Shown piece after piece: positions 43,879-53,868 of a DNA stretch of 64,000 nt. Source of the DNA: an uncultured Desulfovibrio sp. (GTDB taxonomy: Bacteria; Desulfobacterota; Desulfovibrionia; Desulfovibrionales; Desulfovibrionaceae); NCBI GenBank assembly GCA_913063155.1, contig CAJXYU010000001.1, positions 62,001-126,000 on the forward strand, written 5' to 3'. The notes beneath the pieces are model-generated. The model made no database searches. It saw only the letters and a program-made list of their open reading frames with translations, and was not told where the DNA came from. How positions within the stretch are numbered: position 1 is the first letter of the stretch; each line of letters begins with the position of its first letter. The position numbers were made by a program, and so were the translations under genes.

Positions 43879-45528
43879 ATGCCGCTTCATGAACTGGCCG
43901 GGCGCCCAGCGCCCCAACATCTGCTGACCAACATCCCCAGGCTGGTTTCCGCCTATTATCTGAACAAGCCGGACCCGGACGATCCGTCCCAAGGCATTTC
44001 CTTCGGCACCTCCGGGCACCGGGGCTGCTCCGAGGACAACACCTTCAACGAGCATCACATCCTGGCCGTCTGCCAGGCCATCTGCGAATACCGAGCCCAA
44101 AACAAGATCGACGGGCCGCTGTTCATGGGCATGGATACTCACGCCCTGTCCGAACCGGCCCTGGCCACGGCCCTGGAGGTCTTCGCGGCCAACGGCATAG
44201 CCGTTCACATTCAGGAAGGGCTGGGCTACACCCCCACGCCGGTGATCTCCCACGCCATCCTGAGTTGGAACCGCGACAACGGCTCCACGGCAGACGGAGT
44301 GGTCATCACGCCCTCCCACAACCCGCCCCGCGACGGGGGCTTCAAGTACAACCCGCCCCAGGGCGGCCCGGCCGACACCTCCATCACCGGCGCCATACAG
44401 ACCCGGGCCAACAATATCCTGAAAAACGGAGTGGAAGGCATCCGCCGCATGCCTTACGAAAGCGCACTCAAGGCGGATAACGTCACCCATCACGACTTTG
44501 TCATGCCCTATGTGCTGGACCTGAGGAATATCCTGGACATGGACGCAATCCGGGCGGAAGATCTCAAAATAGGGGTGGACCCCATGGGGGGCTCGGGCAT
44601 TGCCTTCTGGGAGCCCATTGCCGAAACCTACGGACTGGATCTGGAAGTTACCAACAAACTCATCGACCCGACCTTCTCCTTCATGACCGTGGACAAGGAC
44701 GGCAAAATCCGCATGGACTGCTCATCCAGATACGCCATGGCATCACTCATCCGGCACAAGGACGAGTACGACATAGCCTTCGGCAACGACCCGGACTACG
44801 ACCGCCACGGCATTGTCACCAAAAGCTCCGGACTGCTCAACCCAAACCACTACCTGGCCGTGGCCGTGAACTACCTCTTCCGCACCCGCAGGGGGTGGAA
44901 ACCAGAAGCGGCCATCGGCAAGACCCTGGTCTCCAGCTCCATGATCGACCGGGTGGCCGGGGAACTAGGCCGCAAGCTGTATGAAGTGCCCGTGGGCTTC
45001 AAATGGTTCGTGGACGGCCTGCTGGCCGGTTCCTGCGCCTTCGGCGGCGAGGAATCAGCCGGGGCGAGCTTCGCACGCCGCAACGGCAGCGTCTGGACCA
45101 CGGACAAGGACGGCATCATCATGGACCTGCTGGCAGCCGAGATCACGGCCCAGACCGGCAGGGATCCCGGCGAACTGTACAGAAAACTGGAAGAACGCCA
45201 CGGCTCGCCCGTGTACGAGCGCATGGACGTCCCGGCCACCAGCGGGCAAAAGGCCGCGTTCAAGGACCTCACCCCGGACATGATCACCGCCGACGCCCTG
45301 GCTGGTGAGTCCATCCAGGCGGTTCTGACCAACGCGCCGGGGAACAACGCGCCCATCGGCGGCCTCAAGGTGACCACGGAAAACGGCTGGTTCGCGGCCC
45401 GTCCCTCGGGCACCGAGGACATCTACAAGATCTACGGTGAAAGCTTCAAAGGCCAAAGCCATCTCAGGGAACTCCAGGCCGAAGCCCAGGAAATCGTCAA
45501 TACGGCTTTCAAGGCCTCGGGCTGCTGA
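43879..45528 (+). CDS. pgm: Phosphoglucomutase (alpha-D-glucose phosphate-specific)
   Basis: 549 residues. TSGHRG at the start, the catalytic phosphoserine loop [20 protein letters not shown] (Ser146), the metal-binding [11 protein letters not shown], the sugar-binding [10 protein letters not shown] and the phosphate-binding [12 protein letters not shown]. Interconverts glucose 1- and 6-phosphate, for glycogen or surface-sugar synthesis. CAACGGAGG precedes the ATG. It is divergent from the dCache chemoreceptor. Confidence 0.96.
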   Translation: MPLHELAGRPAPQHLLTNIPRLVSAYYLNKPDPDDPSQGISFGTSGHRGCSEDNTFNEHHILAVCQAICEYRAQNKIDGPLFMGMDTHALSEPALATALEVFAANGIAVHIQEGLGYTPTPVISHAILSWNRDNGSTADGVVITPSHNPPRDGGFKYNPPQGGPADTSITGAIQTRANNILKNGVEGIRRMPYESALKADNVTHHDFVMPYVLDLRNILDMDAIRAEDLKIGVDPMGGSGIAFWEPIAETYGLDLEVTNKLIDPTFSFMTVDKDGKIRMDCSSRYAMASLIRHKDEYDIAFGNDPDYDRHGIVTKSSGLLNPNHYLAVAVNYLFRTRRGWKPEAAIGKTLVSSSMIDRVAGELGRKLYEVPVGFKWFVDGLLAGSCAFGGEESAGASFARRNGSVWTTDKDGIIMDLLAAEITAQTGRDPGELYRKLEERHGSPVYERMDVPATSGQKAAFKDLTPDMITADALAGESIQAVLTNAPGNNAPIGGLKVTTENGWFAARPSGTEDIYKIYGESFKGQSHLRELQAEAQEIVNTAFKASGC

Positions 45529-45549
45529 CCAGATCAATGCGAAACGCAA

Positions 45550-45586
45550 ATGGGGTGTCGCTCGATGCGGCACCCCATCCTTTTTA
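45550..45586 (+). terminator. Terminator of pgm
   Basis: ATGGGGTG/CACCCCAT stem (45550-45557 and 45571-45578) followed by CCTTTTT. Confidence 0.8.
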
Positions 45587-45710
45587 AGAATCTCACGGAC
45601 TTCTTAACGAAGAAAATTTTATTTCTAATTTCTCCAGCTCCACTTTTGTGCCAACATTTTTCCCGTATGATCTCCGGCCCAAACCGGAGACATTCCCAAG
45701 GGAGGCAGCC

Positions 45711-47081
45711 ATGAAGGCGGGAAACAAAGTCAGAGTACTCGGTTCAGGCGGGGCGGTCATCATCGTGGCCGGTCTTGTGGGCATACTTTACTGGAAGGCG
45801 GGCCAGCTCACCCCGATCCTGCAGCAGGCCGGCCAGGACCCGGCCGCCTCGGCCCTGGCCGTTCAGGTGGGAGACACACTCTCCTCCCTCAAGGCATGGA
45901 CCCTGGGGCTGGGCATAGGCTTGGCGCTACTCGTCACCGGCCTGAGCTTCTACCTGGCCGACTACCTGACCCGGGCCATAGGCCGGGTGGCCGAGGTGCT
46001 CAAACAGTTCAATCTGGGCAACCTCAACGTGGACTACATTCCCATGGGCAAAGCCGTGGACTGCGGCCAGATGGCCGGATGCAACAACCCGGACTGCCGC
46101 TCCTACGGCAAGGAGTCCTATTGCTGGGTGGAAGCCGGTTCCTTCAATGCCGACCCGCACTGTCCCAAGGCCCAACGGGGCGAGGACTGCCGCGACTGCA
46201 AGATTTACAAGCATGCCGTGCATGACGAATTCGAGGAACTGGGCTCGGTGCTCAACACCATGGGCGACAGGCTCCGGGAGGTTATCGGCCACATCAAAAC
46301 GGCCGCTCTCAACGTCTCCTCGGGCAGCCAGGCACTGTCGGAATCATCCCAGTCCATGGCTCAGGGGACCACGGAACAGGCCGCGTCCGTGGAGGAAACC
46401 AATGCCTCCATGGAGCAAATGTCCGCCAACATCCTAGGCACCGCCGATACGGCCAAACGCACCGCGGACATCGCCGTCCGCGCGGCAACGGAAGCCAAAC
46501 GGGGCGGCAAGGCCGTTGCCGAAACGGTCGAGGCCATGACCATCATTGCCGAAAAGATTTCCATCATCGAAGAAATAGCCCGACAGACCAACCTCCTGGC
46601 TCTGAACGCCGCCATCGAGGCGGCCCGCGCCGGCGAGCACGGCAAGGGCTTTGCGGTGGTGGCCGCCGAGGTCCGCAAGCTGGCCGAACGTTCGGGCTCG
46701 GCCGCCGTGGAGATCGGCGAACTTTCCGCAAGAAGCATGGATGTAGCCAGAGAAGCCGGGAGCGTGCTGGAGAAAATGGTGCCCGAGATCACCCAAACCG
46801 CGGATCTGCTCCAGGAGATATCCGCCTCCAGCGATGAGCAACGCAGCGGAACCGACATCATTTCCCAGGCTGTCAGCCAGATGGACAGTGTGGTGCAGCA
46901 GAACGCCTCGGCAGCCGAGGAACTGGCTTCCACCGCAGAGGAGCTTTCCTCCCAGGCGGGAATGCTGGAACAGGAAATCGGCTACTTCAGCGTCGACGGC
47001 CACGAACGCAGCCAGCCGCACATCCACGCCGCGACAGAAACACAGGCCCTGCCGGCCGGGGAGGATTTCGCAAGGTTCTAG
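45711..47081 (+). CDS. Methyl-accepting chemotaxis protein with cytosolic Cys-rich module
   Basis: 456 residues. Two TM segments (about 12-30, 62-84) enclose only about 30 periplasmic residues, so sensing is likely internal. After TM2 comes a module with seven Cys (118, 124, 129, 138, 151, 160, 163; [27 protein letters not shown]), a motif I have seen described near HAMP regions in delta-proteobacterial sensors; it may bind a metal or iron-sulfur centre. The signalling tip matches the other receptor. ATG 45711 follows AAGGGAGG. Stop overlaps the convergent bioC stop. Confidence 0.9.
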   Translation: MKAGNKVRVLGSGGAVIIVAGLVGILYWKAGQLTPILQQAGQDPAASALAVQVGDTLSSLKAWTLGLGIGLALLVTGLSFYLADYLTRAIGRVAEVLKQFNLGNLNVDYIPMGKAVDCGQMAGCNNPDCRSYGKESYCWVEAGSFNADPHCPKAQRGEDCRDCKIYKHAVHDEFEELGSVLNTMGDRLREVIGHIKTAALNVSSGSQALSESSQSMAQGTTEQAASVEETNASMEQMSANILGTADTAKRTADIAVRAATEAKRGGKAVAETVEAMTIIAEKISIIEEIARQTNLLALNAAIEAARAGEHGKGFAVVAAEVRKLAERSGSAAVEIGELSARSMDVAREAGSVLEKMVPEITQTADLLQEISASSDEQRSGTDIISQAVSQMDSVVQQNASAAEELASTAEELSSQAGMLEQEIGYFSVDGHERSQPHIHAATETQALPAGEDFARF

Positions 47082-47857
47082 AGTTTGCCGCCCCAGAGAT
47101 GCAGCACCTGCGAAGTGGCCCTGATCCCGCCGGGTACGCTGAAACGGGACTCGTAGTAACGGATGAAATCCCGGTACGCCTTGGGGCGTGCCGGGCTCTT
47201 TTGTGCGCTTGCCGTGGCCCCGGTGGCCTGGTGCGCACGCAAAAAGGAATGCACGTCAGGAAACACGACCACATGCTCGCAGACTTCCCATTGAAAGCGA
47301 ATGTCCGGCATGGACTCCATGAGTTGCACGTAGAATTCCGGGCCCCACATCCGCAGCATGGAGCCGAATCCGGTTGCCGCACTCGCCTCGGCCAGTTCGT
47401 ACAGGGAACCGCGCACGAAAGCAGACAGGGAAAATGAACCGCCAGCCCGCAGCAGCCCGAGATTTTCCGGGATGGACCGGGTCGGGTCAGCGTACCACTG
47501 CATGGTCGAGGAACTGAGCAGCAGGTCGAAAGTCCCCGGGTCGAAACCGAGCTCCTCACCGTCGGCCACCAGCAGCTCGGGCGCGGTGAGCAGGCCGGTG
47601 TCGATGCCTTCCAGCATGCGCGGGGCAATGTCCACGGCCACATAGCGTTCATGGCTGAAACGCCGGGCCGCCGAATGCGTGAGCACGCCGCACCCCGCGC
47701 CGATCTCCAGGATGGAGGGATAGTGCCCCGGCTCCACCTTGGCCGCGCAGGCGCGCGCCGCCTCGGCCTGCACCGAGGCGAACCGGGCATAGGTGGCGTG
47801 GGCCCGGTCGAAACTACGGCCGACGCGGGCCTTATGCGAGTAGGTCGAGGAGCTCAT
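47078..47857 (-). CDS. bioC: Malonyl-ACP O-methyltransferase BioC
   Basis: 259 residues of class-I SAM methyltransferase: N-terminal [25 protein letters not shown] motif [26 protein letters not shown] and [11 protein letters not shown], which are typical of BioC. It methylates malonyl-ACP to disguise it as a fatty acid primer, so pimeloyl-ACP methyl ester is built by fatty acid synthesis. Its start overlaps the stop of the esterase-like gene by 26 bases. Confidence 0.92.
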   Translation of the reverse strand: MSSSTYSHKARVGRSFDRAHATYARFASVQAEAARACAAKVEPGHYPSILEIGAGCGVLTHSAARRFSHERYVAVDIAPRMLEGIDTGLLTAPELLVADGEELGFDPGTFDLLLSSSTMQWYADPTRSIPENLGLLRAGGSFSLSAFVRGSLYELAEASAATGFGSMLRMWGPEFYVQLMESMPDIRFQWEVCEHVVVFPDVHSFLRAHQATGATASAQKSPARPKAYRDFIRYYESRFSVPGGIRATSQVLHLWGGKL

Positions 47858-48425
47858 GTTCGGGAATCCAGTGCCCGCACGGCAGGGCCATGTATTGCGC
47901 GCCGTCCAGGTATTGCAAAATGTCTTCCGAGGCTTCGGGGAAGACGATGCGATCCTGCTCGCCGTGCACCAGCACCACCTTGTAGCCGCCGGTGAAGGCA
48001 GGATGGGCCTTCGACTGCATCAGATAGCGCAAGCCTTCGGCCAGCGGTCCGGCATGCTCCGGGACAAAGGAGACCGGCCGCGCGCAGCCACACTTTTTCA
48101 GGAACTCCCGGAGCACGGCTTCGGGCTGTTTGCCGAACTGGCGAAGCATGAGTCTGACCACCCGTTCGGGAGTGAATGAAGTAAAATCGTAGAACGGCGC
48201 AGCCAGGATGATGCGCTCATAGTGCGGCTCGATGACCCGCCAGTATTTAAGCACCATATGTGCGCCCGAGGACCAGGCGGCAAGCGTGCCCCGCCCCTGT
48301 TGCAGACGCCGCACCAGAGTGCGTTCGTCCATGTCAACGAAGGGCTGCAGAAATTCGCCGCGCTCTACCAGCCGGGGATAGATTTCAGGATATCCGGCCC
48401 ATCCGGAAACAAAAGTCAGAGGCAT
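47832..48425 (-). CDS. Pimeloyl-ACP methyl ester esterase-like (BioG/BioH-type) alpha/beta hydrolase
   Basis: 197 residues, compact. LTFVSGWAG starts the fold, the nucleophile sits in AAWSSGAH (GxSxG variant), the Asp in HGEQDRIVF and the His in [10 protein letters not shown], so the full triad is present. BioG-type esterases of about 200-220 residues replace BioH and remove the methyl ester once pimeloyl-ACP is made. It lies between bioF and bioC, overlapping both. Family assignment (BioG/DUF452 versus another small hydrolase) is tentative. Confidence 0.75.
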   Translation of the reverse strand: MPLTFVSGWAGYPEIYPRLVERGEFLQPFVDMDERTLVRRLQQGRGTLAAWSSGAHMVLKYWRVIEPHYERIILAAPFYDFTSFTPERVVRLMLRQFGKQPEAVLREFLKKCGCARPVSFVPEHAGPLAEGLRYLMQSKAHPAFTGGYKVVLVHGEQDRIVFPEASEDILQYLDGAQYMALPCGHWIPEHELLDLLA

Positions 48426-49609
48426 GGCGTTTCCCTCTCCAGACCCGCCGCCAAGTGTGTCAAGGCCGACTCCAGCAAAATCATGTCATCGTCGGTCAAA
48501 TCCGCACGCAGACACAGCCGCAGGCGCGAGCTGCCCCCGGGCACAGTTGGCGGACGCACGGCGCCGGCCCAGACGCCCTTCTCACGCAGCAATTCCTGGC
48601 CGTGCAGAGCTCGCTCGTTGGTACCCAGAATCACCGGCACGATCTGGGTGACCGAGCCGCCGGTGTCCAGGCCCAGTGCACGGCAGACCCTCCTGACGCG
48701 TTCAGCCATGGCCAGTACCCTGCCGCCAAATTCCGGTCGATCCTTGATCAATTGAACAGCGGCCAGCGACGCGCCCACGGTGGCGGGCGGCAAAGCCGTG
48801 GAAAAAATAAACGGCCGAGCCGCGTTGCGCAACCAATCGATAAGCGTCCGGTCGCCGGCCACGTAGGCGCCGTGGGAACCAAAGGCCTTGCCCAGGGTGC
48901 CCATGTGCACGTCGATATATCCGGCCACCCCCAGTTCATACGCCAGGCCGCGCCCGCGGCCGAAAACTCCCGCGCCATGGGCCTCGTCCACAGCCACGGC
49001 CACATCGTGCCGGGCGCACAGTTCCACGATGCGTTCCAACTCGGCCACATCCCCGTCCATACTGAAGACGCTGTCCGTGACCAACACCTTGCGCGGCGCA
49101 TCGGCATGCCGTTTCAGGCAGGCGGCCAGATGGTCCATGTCGTTGTGGCGGTAGCGTACCTGCTTTGCGCCGGAAAGTTTGATGCCGTCCACGATGCTGG
49201 CATGGTTGAGCCGGTCGGAGAAGACCACGGTATGCCGGTCCGCCAGGGAGGAAAGAATGGCCAGATTGGCCGCATAGCCCGAGCCGAGCACCAAGGCGTC
49301 TTCGCACTCCTTGAATTCGGCCAGTTCGGCCTCAAGCTCTCCGAAAAGAAAATATGTGCCGGTGATAAGCCTGGACGCGCCACTGGATGCACCGTATTCT
49401 TCCGCAGCGTTCACGGCGGCCCGCCTCACCGAGTCATGCCCGGCCAGGCCAAGGTAGTTGTTGGACGCCAGGTTGAGGTAACGCCTGCCCCCATGCACGA
49501 GCAAGCGGTCCGCACCGCGGTCAAGATCCGGGATTTGACGAAACCGTGCCTCTTCCCTAAGGTTTTCGAGTCCGACCCCAATTCGTCTTTTCAACCAAAG
49601 TGCTTTCAT
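48416..49609 (-). CDS. bioF: 8-amino-7-oxononanoate synthase BioF
   Basis: 397 residues of alpha-oxoamine synthase: NNYLGLAGH, GSGYAANLAILS, the SVFSMDGDVAEL segment, AVAVDEAHGAGVFG, and PLP Lys in GTLGKAFGSHGAY. It condenses pimeloyl-ACP with alanine. Overlaps the esterase-like gene by ten bases, in a bioF-esterase-bioC operon. The start is 28 bases from the divergent bioA start. Confidence 0.95.
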   Translation of the reverse strand: MKALWLKRRIGVGLENLREEARFRQIPDLDRGADRLLVHGGRRYLNLASNNYLGLAGHDSVRRAAVNAAEEYGASSGASRLITGTYFLFGELEAELAEFKECEDALVLGSGYAANLAILSSLADRHTVVFSDRLNHASIVDGIKLSGAKQVRYRHNDMDHLAACLKRHADAPRKVLVTDSVFSMDGDVAELERIVELCARHDVAVAVDEAHGAGVFGRGRGLAYELGVAGYIDVHMGTLGKAFGSHGAYVAGDRTLIDWLRNAARPFIFSTALPPATVGASLAAVQLIKDRPEFGGRVLAMAERVRRVCRALGLDTGGSVTQIVPVILGTNERALHGQELLREKGVWAGAVRPPTVPGGSSRLRLCLRADLTDDDMILLESALTHLAAGLERETPCL

Positions 49610-49637
49610 AACAACTACTTATCTATAAGGAAATTCA

Positions 49638-50963
49638 ATGAATAGGCACACCGTCTGGCATCCGTGCACCCAAATGAAGGACGTGGAGGATCACCCTCTC
49701 ATAAACGTTCAGAAGGCAAAAGGCATATATCTTTTCGACCCGGAGGGCAATTCGTACATTGATGCGGTTTCATCCTGGTGGGTCAATCTGTTCGGCCATT
49801 GCAACCCGCGTCTCATGAACGCGCTCAAGCGTCAGGCCGACACCCTGGACCACGTCATTTTCGCAGGGACCACCCACTCCCCGGCCGAAAAATTGGCCGA
49901 AAGGCTCATGGAGCTGACCCCGCCCGAGCTGACGCACATCTTTTTTGCGGACAACGGTTCGGCGGCAGTGGAAGCGGCCATGAAAATGAGCTACGGCTAT
50001 TGGCACAACACGGGCAAACCCGGGAAAACCAAATTCATCGCCCTGGACAACGGCTACCACGGCGAAACCCTGGGCGCGCTCTCCCTGTGCGGCGAGGAGT
50101 TGTACACCAACCTGTACGGCCCCATCATGCCGCAGAACATCCGCGTGCAGGGGCCGGACTGTTACCGCTGCCCCTACGGCGAACACCGCGCCACCTGCGA
50201 CGCACCCTGTTTCGAGCATATGGAACGGGCCGTGGCCGAAAACGCCGACTCCCTCTCGGCGGTCATGGTGGAGCCGCTGGTGCAGTTCGCAGGGGGCTTC
50301 AAAATGTACCCGCCCGTCTATCTCAAAAAGCTCCGTTCCTGCACCGAAGCGCACGGCGTGCACCTCATCTTCGACGAGATCGCCACGGGATTCGGCCGCA
50401 CCGGCACCATGTTTGCCGCCGAGCAGGCCGGTGTTTGCGCGGATTTCGTCTGCCTGTCCAAGGGCATCACCTCGGGCGTGCTGCCCCTCTCGGTGGTGCT
50501 GACCAACGACACGGTCTACGAGGCGTATTACGCGGACTACACCGAGCTCAAGGCCTTCATGCACAGCCACAGCTACACAGGCAACCCGCTGGCCTGCGCA
50601 GTTGGCTGCGAAACCATGGACATCTTCCGCGACGACGACGTCATCAACGCCAACCGGCCCAAGTACGAACACCTGCGTTCCTGCGTTGAGGACCGGTTCG
50701 CCGAACACAGGCATGTGGGAGAAATCCGGTCCACCGGATTCATCTGTGCCGTGGAGTTGGTGGCCGACCCTACAGCCAAGGCCCCGTTCGACTGGAAGCG
50801 ACGCATCGGATTCCGGATATACCGAGAGGCGGTCAAACGCGGCGCACTGCTCAGAAACCTGGGCGACACCATCTATTTCCTGCCGCCCTACGTCATCACT
50901 AAAAACGAAATCGAGACTTTGGTGGACATTGCCCGCGAGTCCGTCAGCGTCGTACTGGATTGA
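49638..50963 (+). CDS. bioA: Adenosylmethionine-8-amino-7-oxononanoate aminotransferase BioA
   Basis: 441 residues of class-III aminotransferase: WHPCTQM, SSWWVNLFGHCNPR, GYHGETLGALSL, the catalytic-site region LSKGITSG with PLP Lys, FMHSHSYTGNPLACA. A short Cys-rich insertion (CYRCPYGEHRATCDAPC) in the middle is also seen in some BioA/BioK proteins. It transfers the amino group to make DAPA. AAGGAA precedes the ATG. bioD follows directly. Confidence 0.94.
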   Translation: MNRHTVWHPCTQMKDVEDHPLINVQKAKGIYLFDPEGNSYIDAVSSWWVNLFGHCNPRLMNALKRQADTLDHVIFAGTTHSPAEKLAERLMELTPPELTHIFFADNGSAAVEAAMKMSYGYWHNTGKPGKTKFIALDNGYHGETLGALSLCGEELYTNLYGPIMPQNIRVQGPDCYRCPYGEHRATCDAPCFEHMERAVAENADSLSAVMVEPLVQFAGGFKMYPPVYLKKLRSCTEAHGVHLIFDEIATGFGRTGTMFAAEQAGVCADFVCLSKGITSGVLPLSVVLTNDTVYEAYYADYTELKAFMHSHSYTGNPLACAVGCETMDIFRDDDVINANRPKYEHLRSCVEDRFAEHRHVGEIRSTGFICAVELVADPTAKAPFDWKRRIGFRIYREAVKRGALLRNLGDTIYFLPPYVITKNEIETLVDIARESVSVVLD

Positions 50964-50965
50964 TC

Positions 50966-51553
50966 ATGGAAAAACTCTACATATCCGGAACAGGAACCGA
51001 AATAGGCAAGACCCACTTCAGCGCCTGGCTGACCCGCGAACTGAAAAGCCAGGGCAAACGCGTCAAATACGTCAAACCCGTACAGACCGGCTATCCGGCC
51101 GACGACGACGCGGCTTTCGTACGCAATTACGCGGGATTGTCCGAAAAAGACGCCGTGGTGCTCTTCACCGGCGACGAGCCGGTGTCGCCCTGCTTCCTCT
51201 GGGAAACCTTCCCCTTCGACGAGGTCGTCTCCGCCATCACCAAGGTCAAGGACTGCGACGTACTTCTGGTGGAAGGAGCGGGCGGCCTCCTCGTGCCCCT
51301 GGACAAGCAGCGCAAGAACTACGAAATCGCCGAGTACTGCGGGCTGGAGACGGTAGTGGTGGTGCCCAATGAACTGGGCTGCCTGAGCAACGCGCAACTC
51401 AATGGTCACTTCCTGGCCAGCAACGGCATTCCGTTCAAGGGCTTCGCGCTCAACAACCACTTTGCAGGCGACGAAATCAACCGCGAACGCAACCATTCCA
51501 TGCTCGCCCACCTCATGCCCGGCTCCATCCGCTGGGTGTTCGGGGACATTTAA
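50966..51553 (+). CDS. bioD: Dethiobiotin synthetase BioD
   Basis: 195 residues of P-loop ligase: ISGTGTEIGKTHFSAWL (P-loop), VKPVQTGYP, the LLVEGAGGLLVPLD strand. It forms the ureido ring of dethiobiotin from DAPA and CO2. Starts at the ATG three bases after the bioA stop (an upstream TTG overlaps the stop). Ends the biotin module; bioB is not in the window. Confidence 0.93.
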   Translation: MEKLYISGTGTEIGKTHFSAWLTRELKSQGKRVKYVKPVQTGYPADDDAAFVRNYAGLSEKDAVVLFTGDEPVSPCFLWETFPFDEVVSAITKVKDCDVLLVEGAGGLLVPLDKQRKNYEIAEYCGLETVVVVPNELGCLSNAQLNGHFLASNGIPFKGFALNNHFAGDEINRERNHSMLAHLMPGSIRWVFGDI

Positions 51554-51561
51554 CGAATTTA

Positions 51562-51599
51562 GGGAGCAGGAAACCTTTTGCAAAAGGTTTCCTGCTCCC
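51562..51599 (+). terminator. 38-base perfect palindrome after bioD
   Basis: Two exact 19-base arms meet without a loop; the core is CCTTTTGCAAAAGG, as in the palindrome at 4603-4653. Confidence 0.75.
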
Positions 51600-51749
51600 C
51601 ATTCCTTCCGGAACTCTTCGACGATCGCTTAACGGTGTTTTGCCTCCCGTCATAAAAGGTATCGGATCGTACTTCCCAACCAAACAAGATTCATTGCGAA
51701 TGCATTCCTCAACCGGTTGCGGGAGCCGAAGTTTGACGGGGCAGAAACA

Positions 51750-53132
51750 TCACACCCCATGGTCCGGCACAAAAGCGGCGGAACCAGCAAGCCCATCCAG
51801 GGATCTCTTCAATGGAATGAACAGCAAGGACGCAAGCGCAAAGGACAATGCCTCGGCCACGGGCTGAGCATAGACCACGCCGTCCATTCCAAAGATTCCG
51901 GGCAAAATCAGAATTGCCGGGATAAAAAAGATCCCTTGTCTGCTCAGATTCAAGACCATCCCTTCCCCGGCCTTTCCCAAAGCCAGGAAAAGCGTTGAAT
52001 AGACCATGAAAAATCCAAACAATATGAAGACAGCCCCGTTGTACAGGAGGACGCTTCCGCCTATCTCCACGATGCTCAAATCGCCGTGGCTGAACAGCTC
52101 CATAATTTCACGGTTGAAAAGGCAAAGCAACAAAGCCACGACGGCACAATACCCCCCTGTCCATTTCAACGTGGCTGTTGTGGCGTCCTTGAGGCGTCCG
52201 TAATCGCCGGCGCCGTAACTATATCCCGCGAGAGGCTGGAACCCTTTGACAAATCCAAAAATCACAAAAGACACCAAGGCCAATATTCTCAATGCGATCC
52301 CAATGCCGGCCACCGCCGCGTCACCGTATTCGCTGATCGCCGTATTCGTCATTCCCATGGAAAGACCAGACAGCAGTTGAAAGGCGAACATCGGAAGACC
52401 GAGCTTGAGCACAGCGAGGTATATGTTTTTTTCAAAAGCGATATGACTTGGCGCTATTTCAACATTTGCCTTGGACCCGACAAAATACCAGATAAAGATC
52501 GCAAGCATGACAACCTGGGCGATGACGGTTGCAACAGCGGCGCCATAGACTCCCAATTTGAACGTGAAAATGAAAACAGGATCCAAGAGTATGTTCAAAA
52601 CTCCGCCCAACAACATGACAAGCATCGACATCCTTGCAGCGCCCTCAGAGATGACAACATTGTTTATTGCTATATAGCATACGGTGACCGTGGAAAACAG
52701 CATGTAAACGGTAAAATAGCTTTCAGCATACGGCAGGATTGTTTCCGAAGCACCCAAGTATACAAGTATCTGCTCTGAAAAAAACAAAGAGACGCCTGTT
52801 ATGACAACCCCGGCAACAATACTGGAAAAAAGGGCGGAAGAAGCGGTTTTATTGGCGGCAGGCATGTTGCCGTCTCCCATATAGCGGGAGATGCACGATG
52901 CGGCTCCTGTTCCAAATGTCAGCCCCAGACCGATAACCACCTGCACGACCGGAAAAACAATGGAAACCGCCGCCATCTGGCTGGGACCGAGCCAACTGAT
53001 GAAGTACGCGTCCACCACGTTGTACAGAGCCGAAACCAACATGCCTATGATGGCCGGAAGCCCTAATTTCAAGAGGGCTGTCGAAACTTTTTCATCACTG
53101 AGCACCTGAATTCTTTTGTCTTTTTCGATCAT
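51750..53132 (-). CDS. MATE-family multidrug efflux transporter
   Basis: 460 residues with twelve predicted helices in two repeats: AIIGMLVSALYNVVDAYFISWLGP, FGTGAASCISRYMG in the first, GLPMFAFQLLSGLSMGM and GFQPLAGYSYGAGDY in the second. It should export cationic drugs or other compounds by sodium or proton antiport. Its base composition seems more AT-rich than the neighbours. It is controlled by the adjacent MarR via the dyad at 53161-53185. No other genes are in the transcript. Confidence 0.92.
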   Translation of the reverse strand: MIEKDKRIQVLSDEKVSTALLKLGLPAIIGMLVSALYNVVDAYFISWLGPSQMAAVSIVFPVVQVVIGLGLTFGTGAASCISRYMGDGNMPAANKTASSALFSSIVAGVVITGVSLFFSEQILVYLGASETILPYAESYFTVYMLFSTVTVCYIAINNVVISEGAARMSMLVMLLGGVLNILLDPVFIFTFKLGVYGAAVATVIAQVVMLAIFIWYFVGSKANVEIAPSHIAFEKNIYLAVLKLGLPMFAFQLLSGLSMGMTNTAISEYGDAAVAGIGIALRILALVSFVIFGFVKGFQPLAGYSYGAGDYGRLKDATTATLKWTGGYCAVVALLLCLFNREIMELFSHGDLSIVEIGGSVLLYNGAVFILFGFFMVYSTLFLALGKAGEGMVLNLSRQGIFFIPAILILPGIFGMDGVVYAQPVAEALSFALASLLFIPLKRSLDGLAGSAAFVPDHGV

Positions 53133-53160
53133 GAAATTCTTCCTGTTTGCCTGTTGGATC

Positions 53161-53185
53161 CAAGCGTATAGCAGCTATACGCTTG
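53161..53185. promoter_or_regulatory. MarR operator before the MATE gene
   Basis: A perfect 12-bp inverted repeat with one central base (GCGTATAGC-A-GCTATACGC core) lies in the 64-base gap between marR and MATE. Confidence 0.75.
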
Positions 53186-53196
53186 AGGTAAAAAAA

Positions 53197-53658
53197 TTAT
53201 TCTTCGTGGGCCTCGATCTCCTGCGCCATGGTGCGCAGAAAGTGCTTGAGAAAGCGGACGTGCTCTTCCGATTCCTCCTCCAACAACCGGGTGACCTTTT
53301 CATCAAACTCGCGGTGAAACCGCGCATGCGTCGCATAAGCGGTTTGCCCTTTCGAGGTCAGACTCAACAGGACCTTCGATTGGTTGTCAGGGTCGTTTTG
53401 CTTGGTCACCATTCCCTTTTTCTCCAATTTCTGGACAAGCTGGGAAACAGCCCCCTTGGTAACGCCGAATTTCTGCGCCAAGGCCGCCACATGAAATCCC
53501 GGATTCTCCTGGATCGCAACAATCAGATGAATCTCGGCTTCGAACAAACGTTTGTCAGTCCCATAAAAATGGGTCTTCTTGTCATAATCAAAAAGCAGCC
53601 ACGCCACGCGCAACAGCTGATAGCTGACACCGGATTCTTCCTTACTGCGAACCAACAT
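53197..53658 (-). CDS. MarR-family repressor of the MATE pump
   Basis: 153 residues. Winged helix: NPGFHVAALAQKFGVTKGAVSQLVQKLEKKGMVTKQNDPDNQSKVLLSLTSKG, with helical dimerisation ends. MarR proteins repress efflux genes until a ligand binds. Paired with the MATE gene and matching dyads on both sides of marR (53161 and 53667), so self- and pump control are likely. Confidence 0.9.
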   Translation of the reverse strand: MLVRSKEESGVSYQLLRVAWLLFDYDKKTHFYGTDKRLFEAEIHLIVAIQENPGFHVAALAQKFGVTKGAVSQLVQKLEKKGMVTKQNDPDNQSKVLLSLTSKGQTAYATHARFHREFDEKVTRLLEEESEEHVRFLKHFLRTMAQEIEAHEE

Positions 53659-53666
53659 GCAGAAAC

Positions 53667-53683
53667 CGTATAGCCACTATACG
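53667..53683. promoter_or_regulatory. Second MarR operator, upstream of marR
   Basis: CGTATAG-CCA-CTATACG shares the GTATAGC/CTATAC half-sites with 53161, just upstream of the marR start. Confidence 0.7.
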
Positions 53684-53792
53684 CTCCTGTCAAGCTCCTT
53701 TGTCGGCCCAACGTCCATCCGGATTCAACATCGAACCATATCATGAGAATTCCGGTAAAAGTTTTCAGCCCCAGGGCGAATCGGATAAAAAA

Positions 53793-53824
53793 AGCCCTCA
53801 CGCATGAACGCATACGCGAGGGCT
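53793..53824 (-). terminator. Terminator of the DUF4198 pair
   Basis: AGCCCTCAC.../...GCGAGGGCT stem of about 14 bp with two G-U pairs; on the minus strand followed by TTTTTTT. Confidence 0.75.
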
Positions 53825-53868
53825 CATTTCTTTCAGCGGCGCCGCGGGTGCAACGACATGGACAGCCG

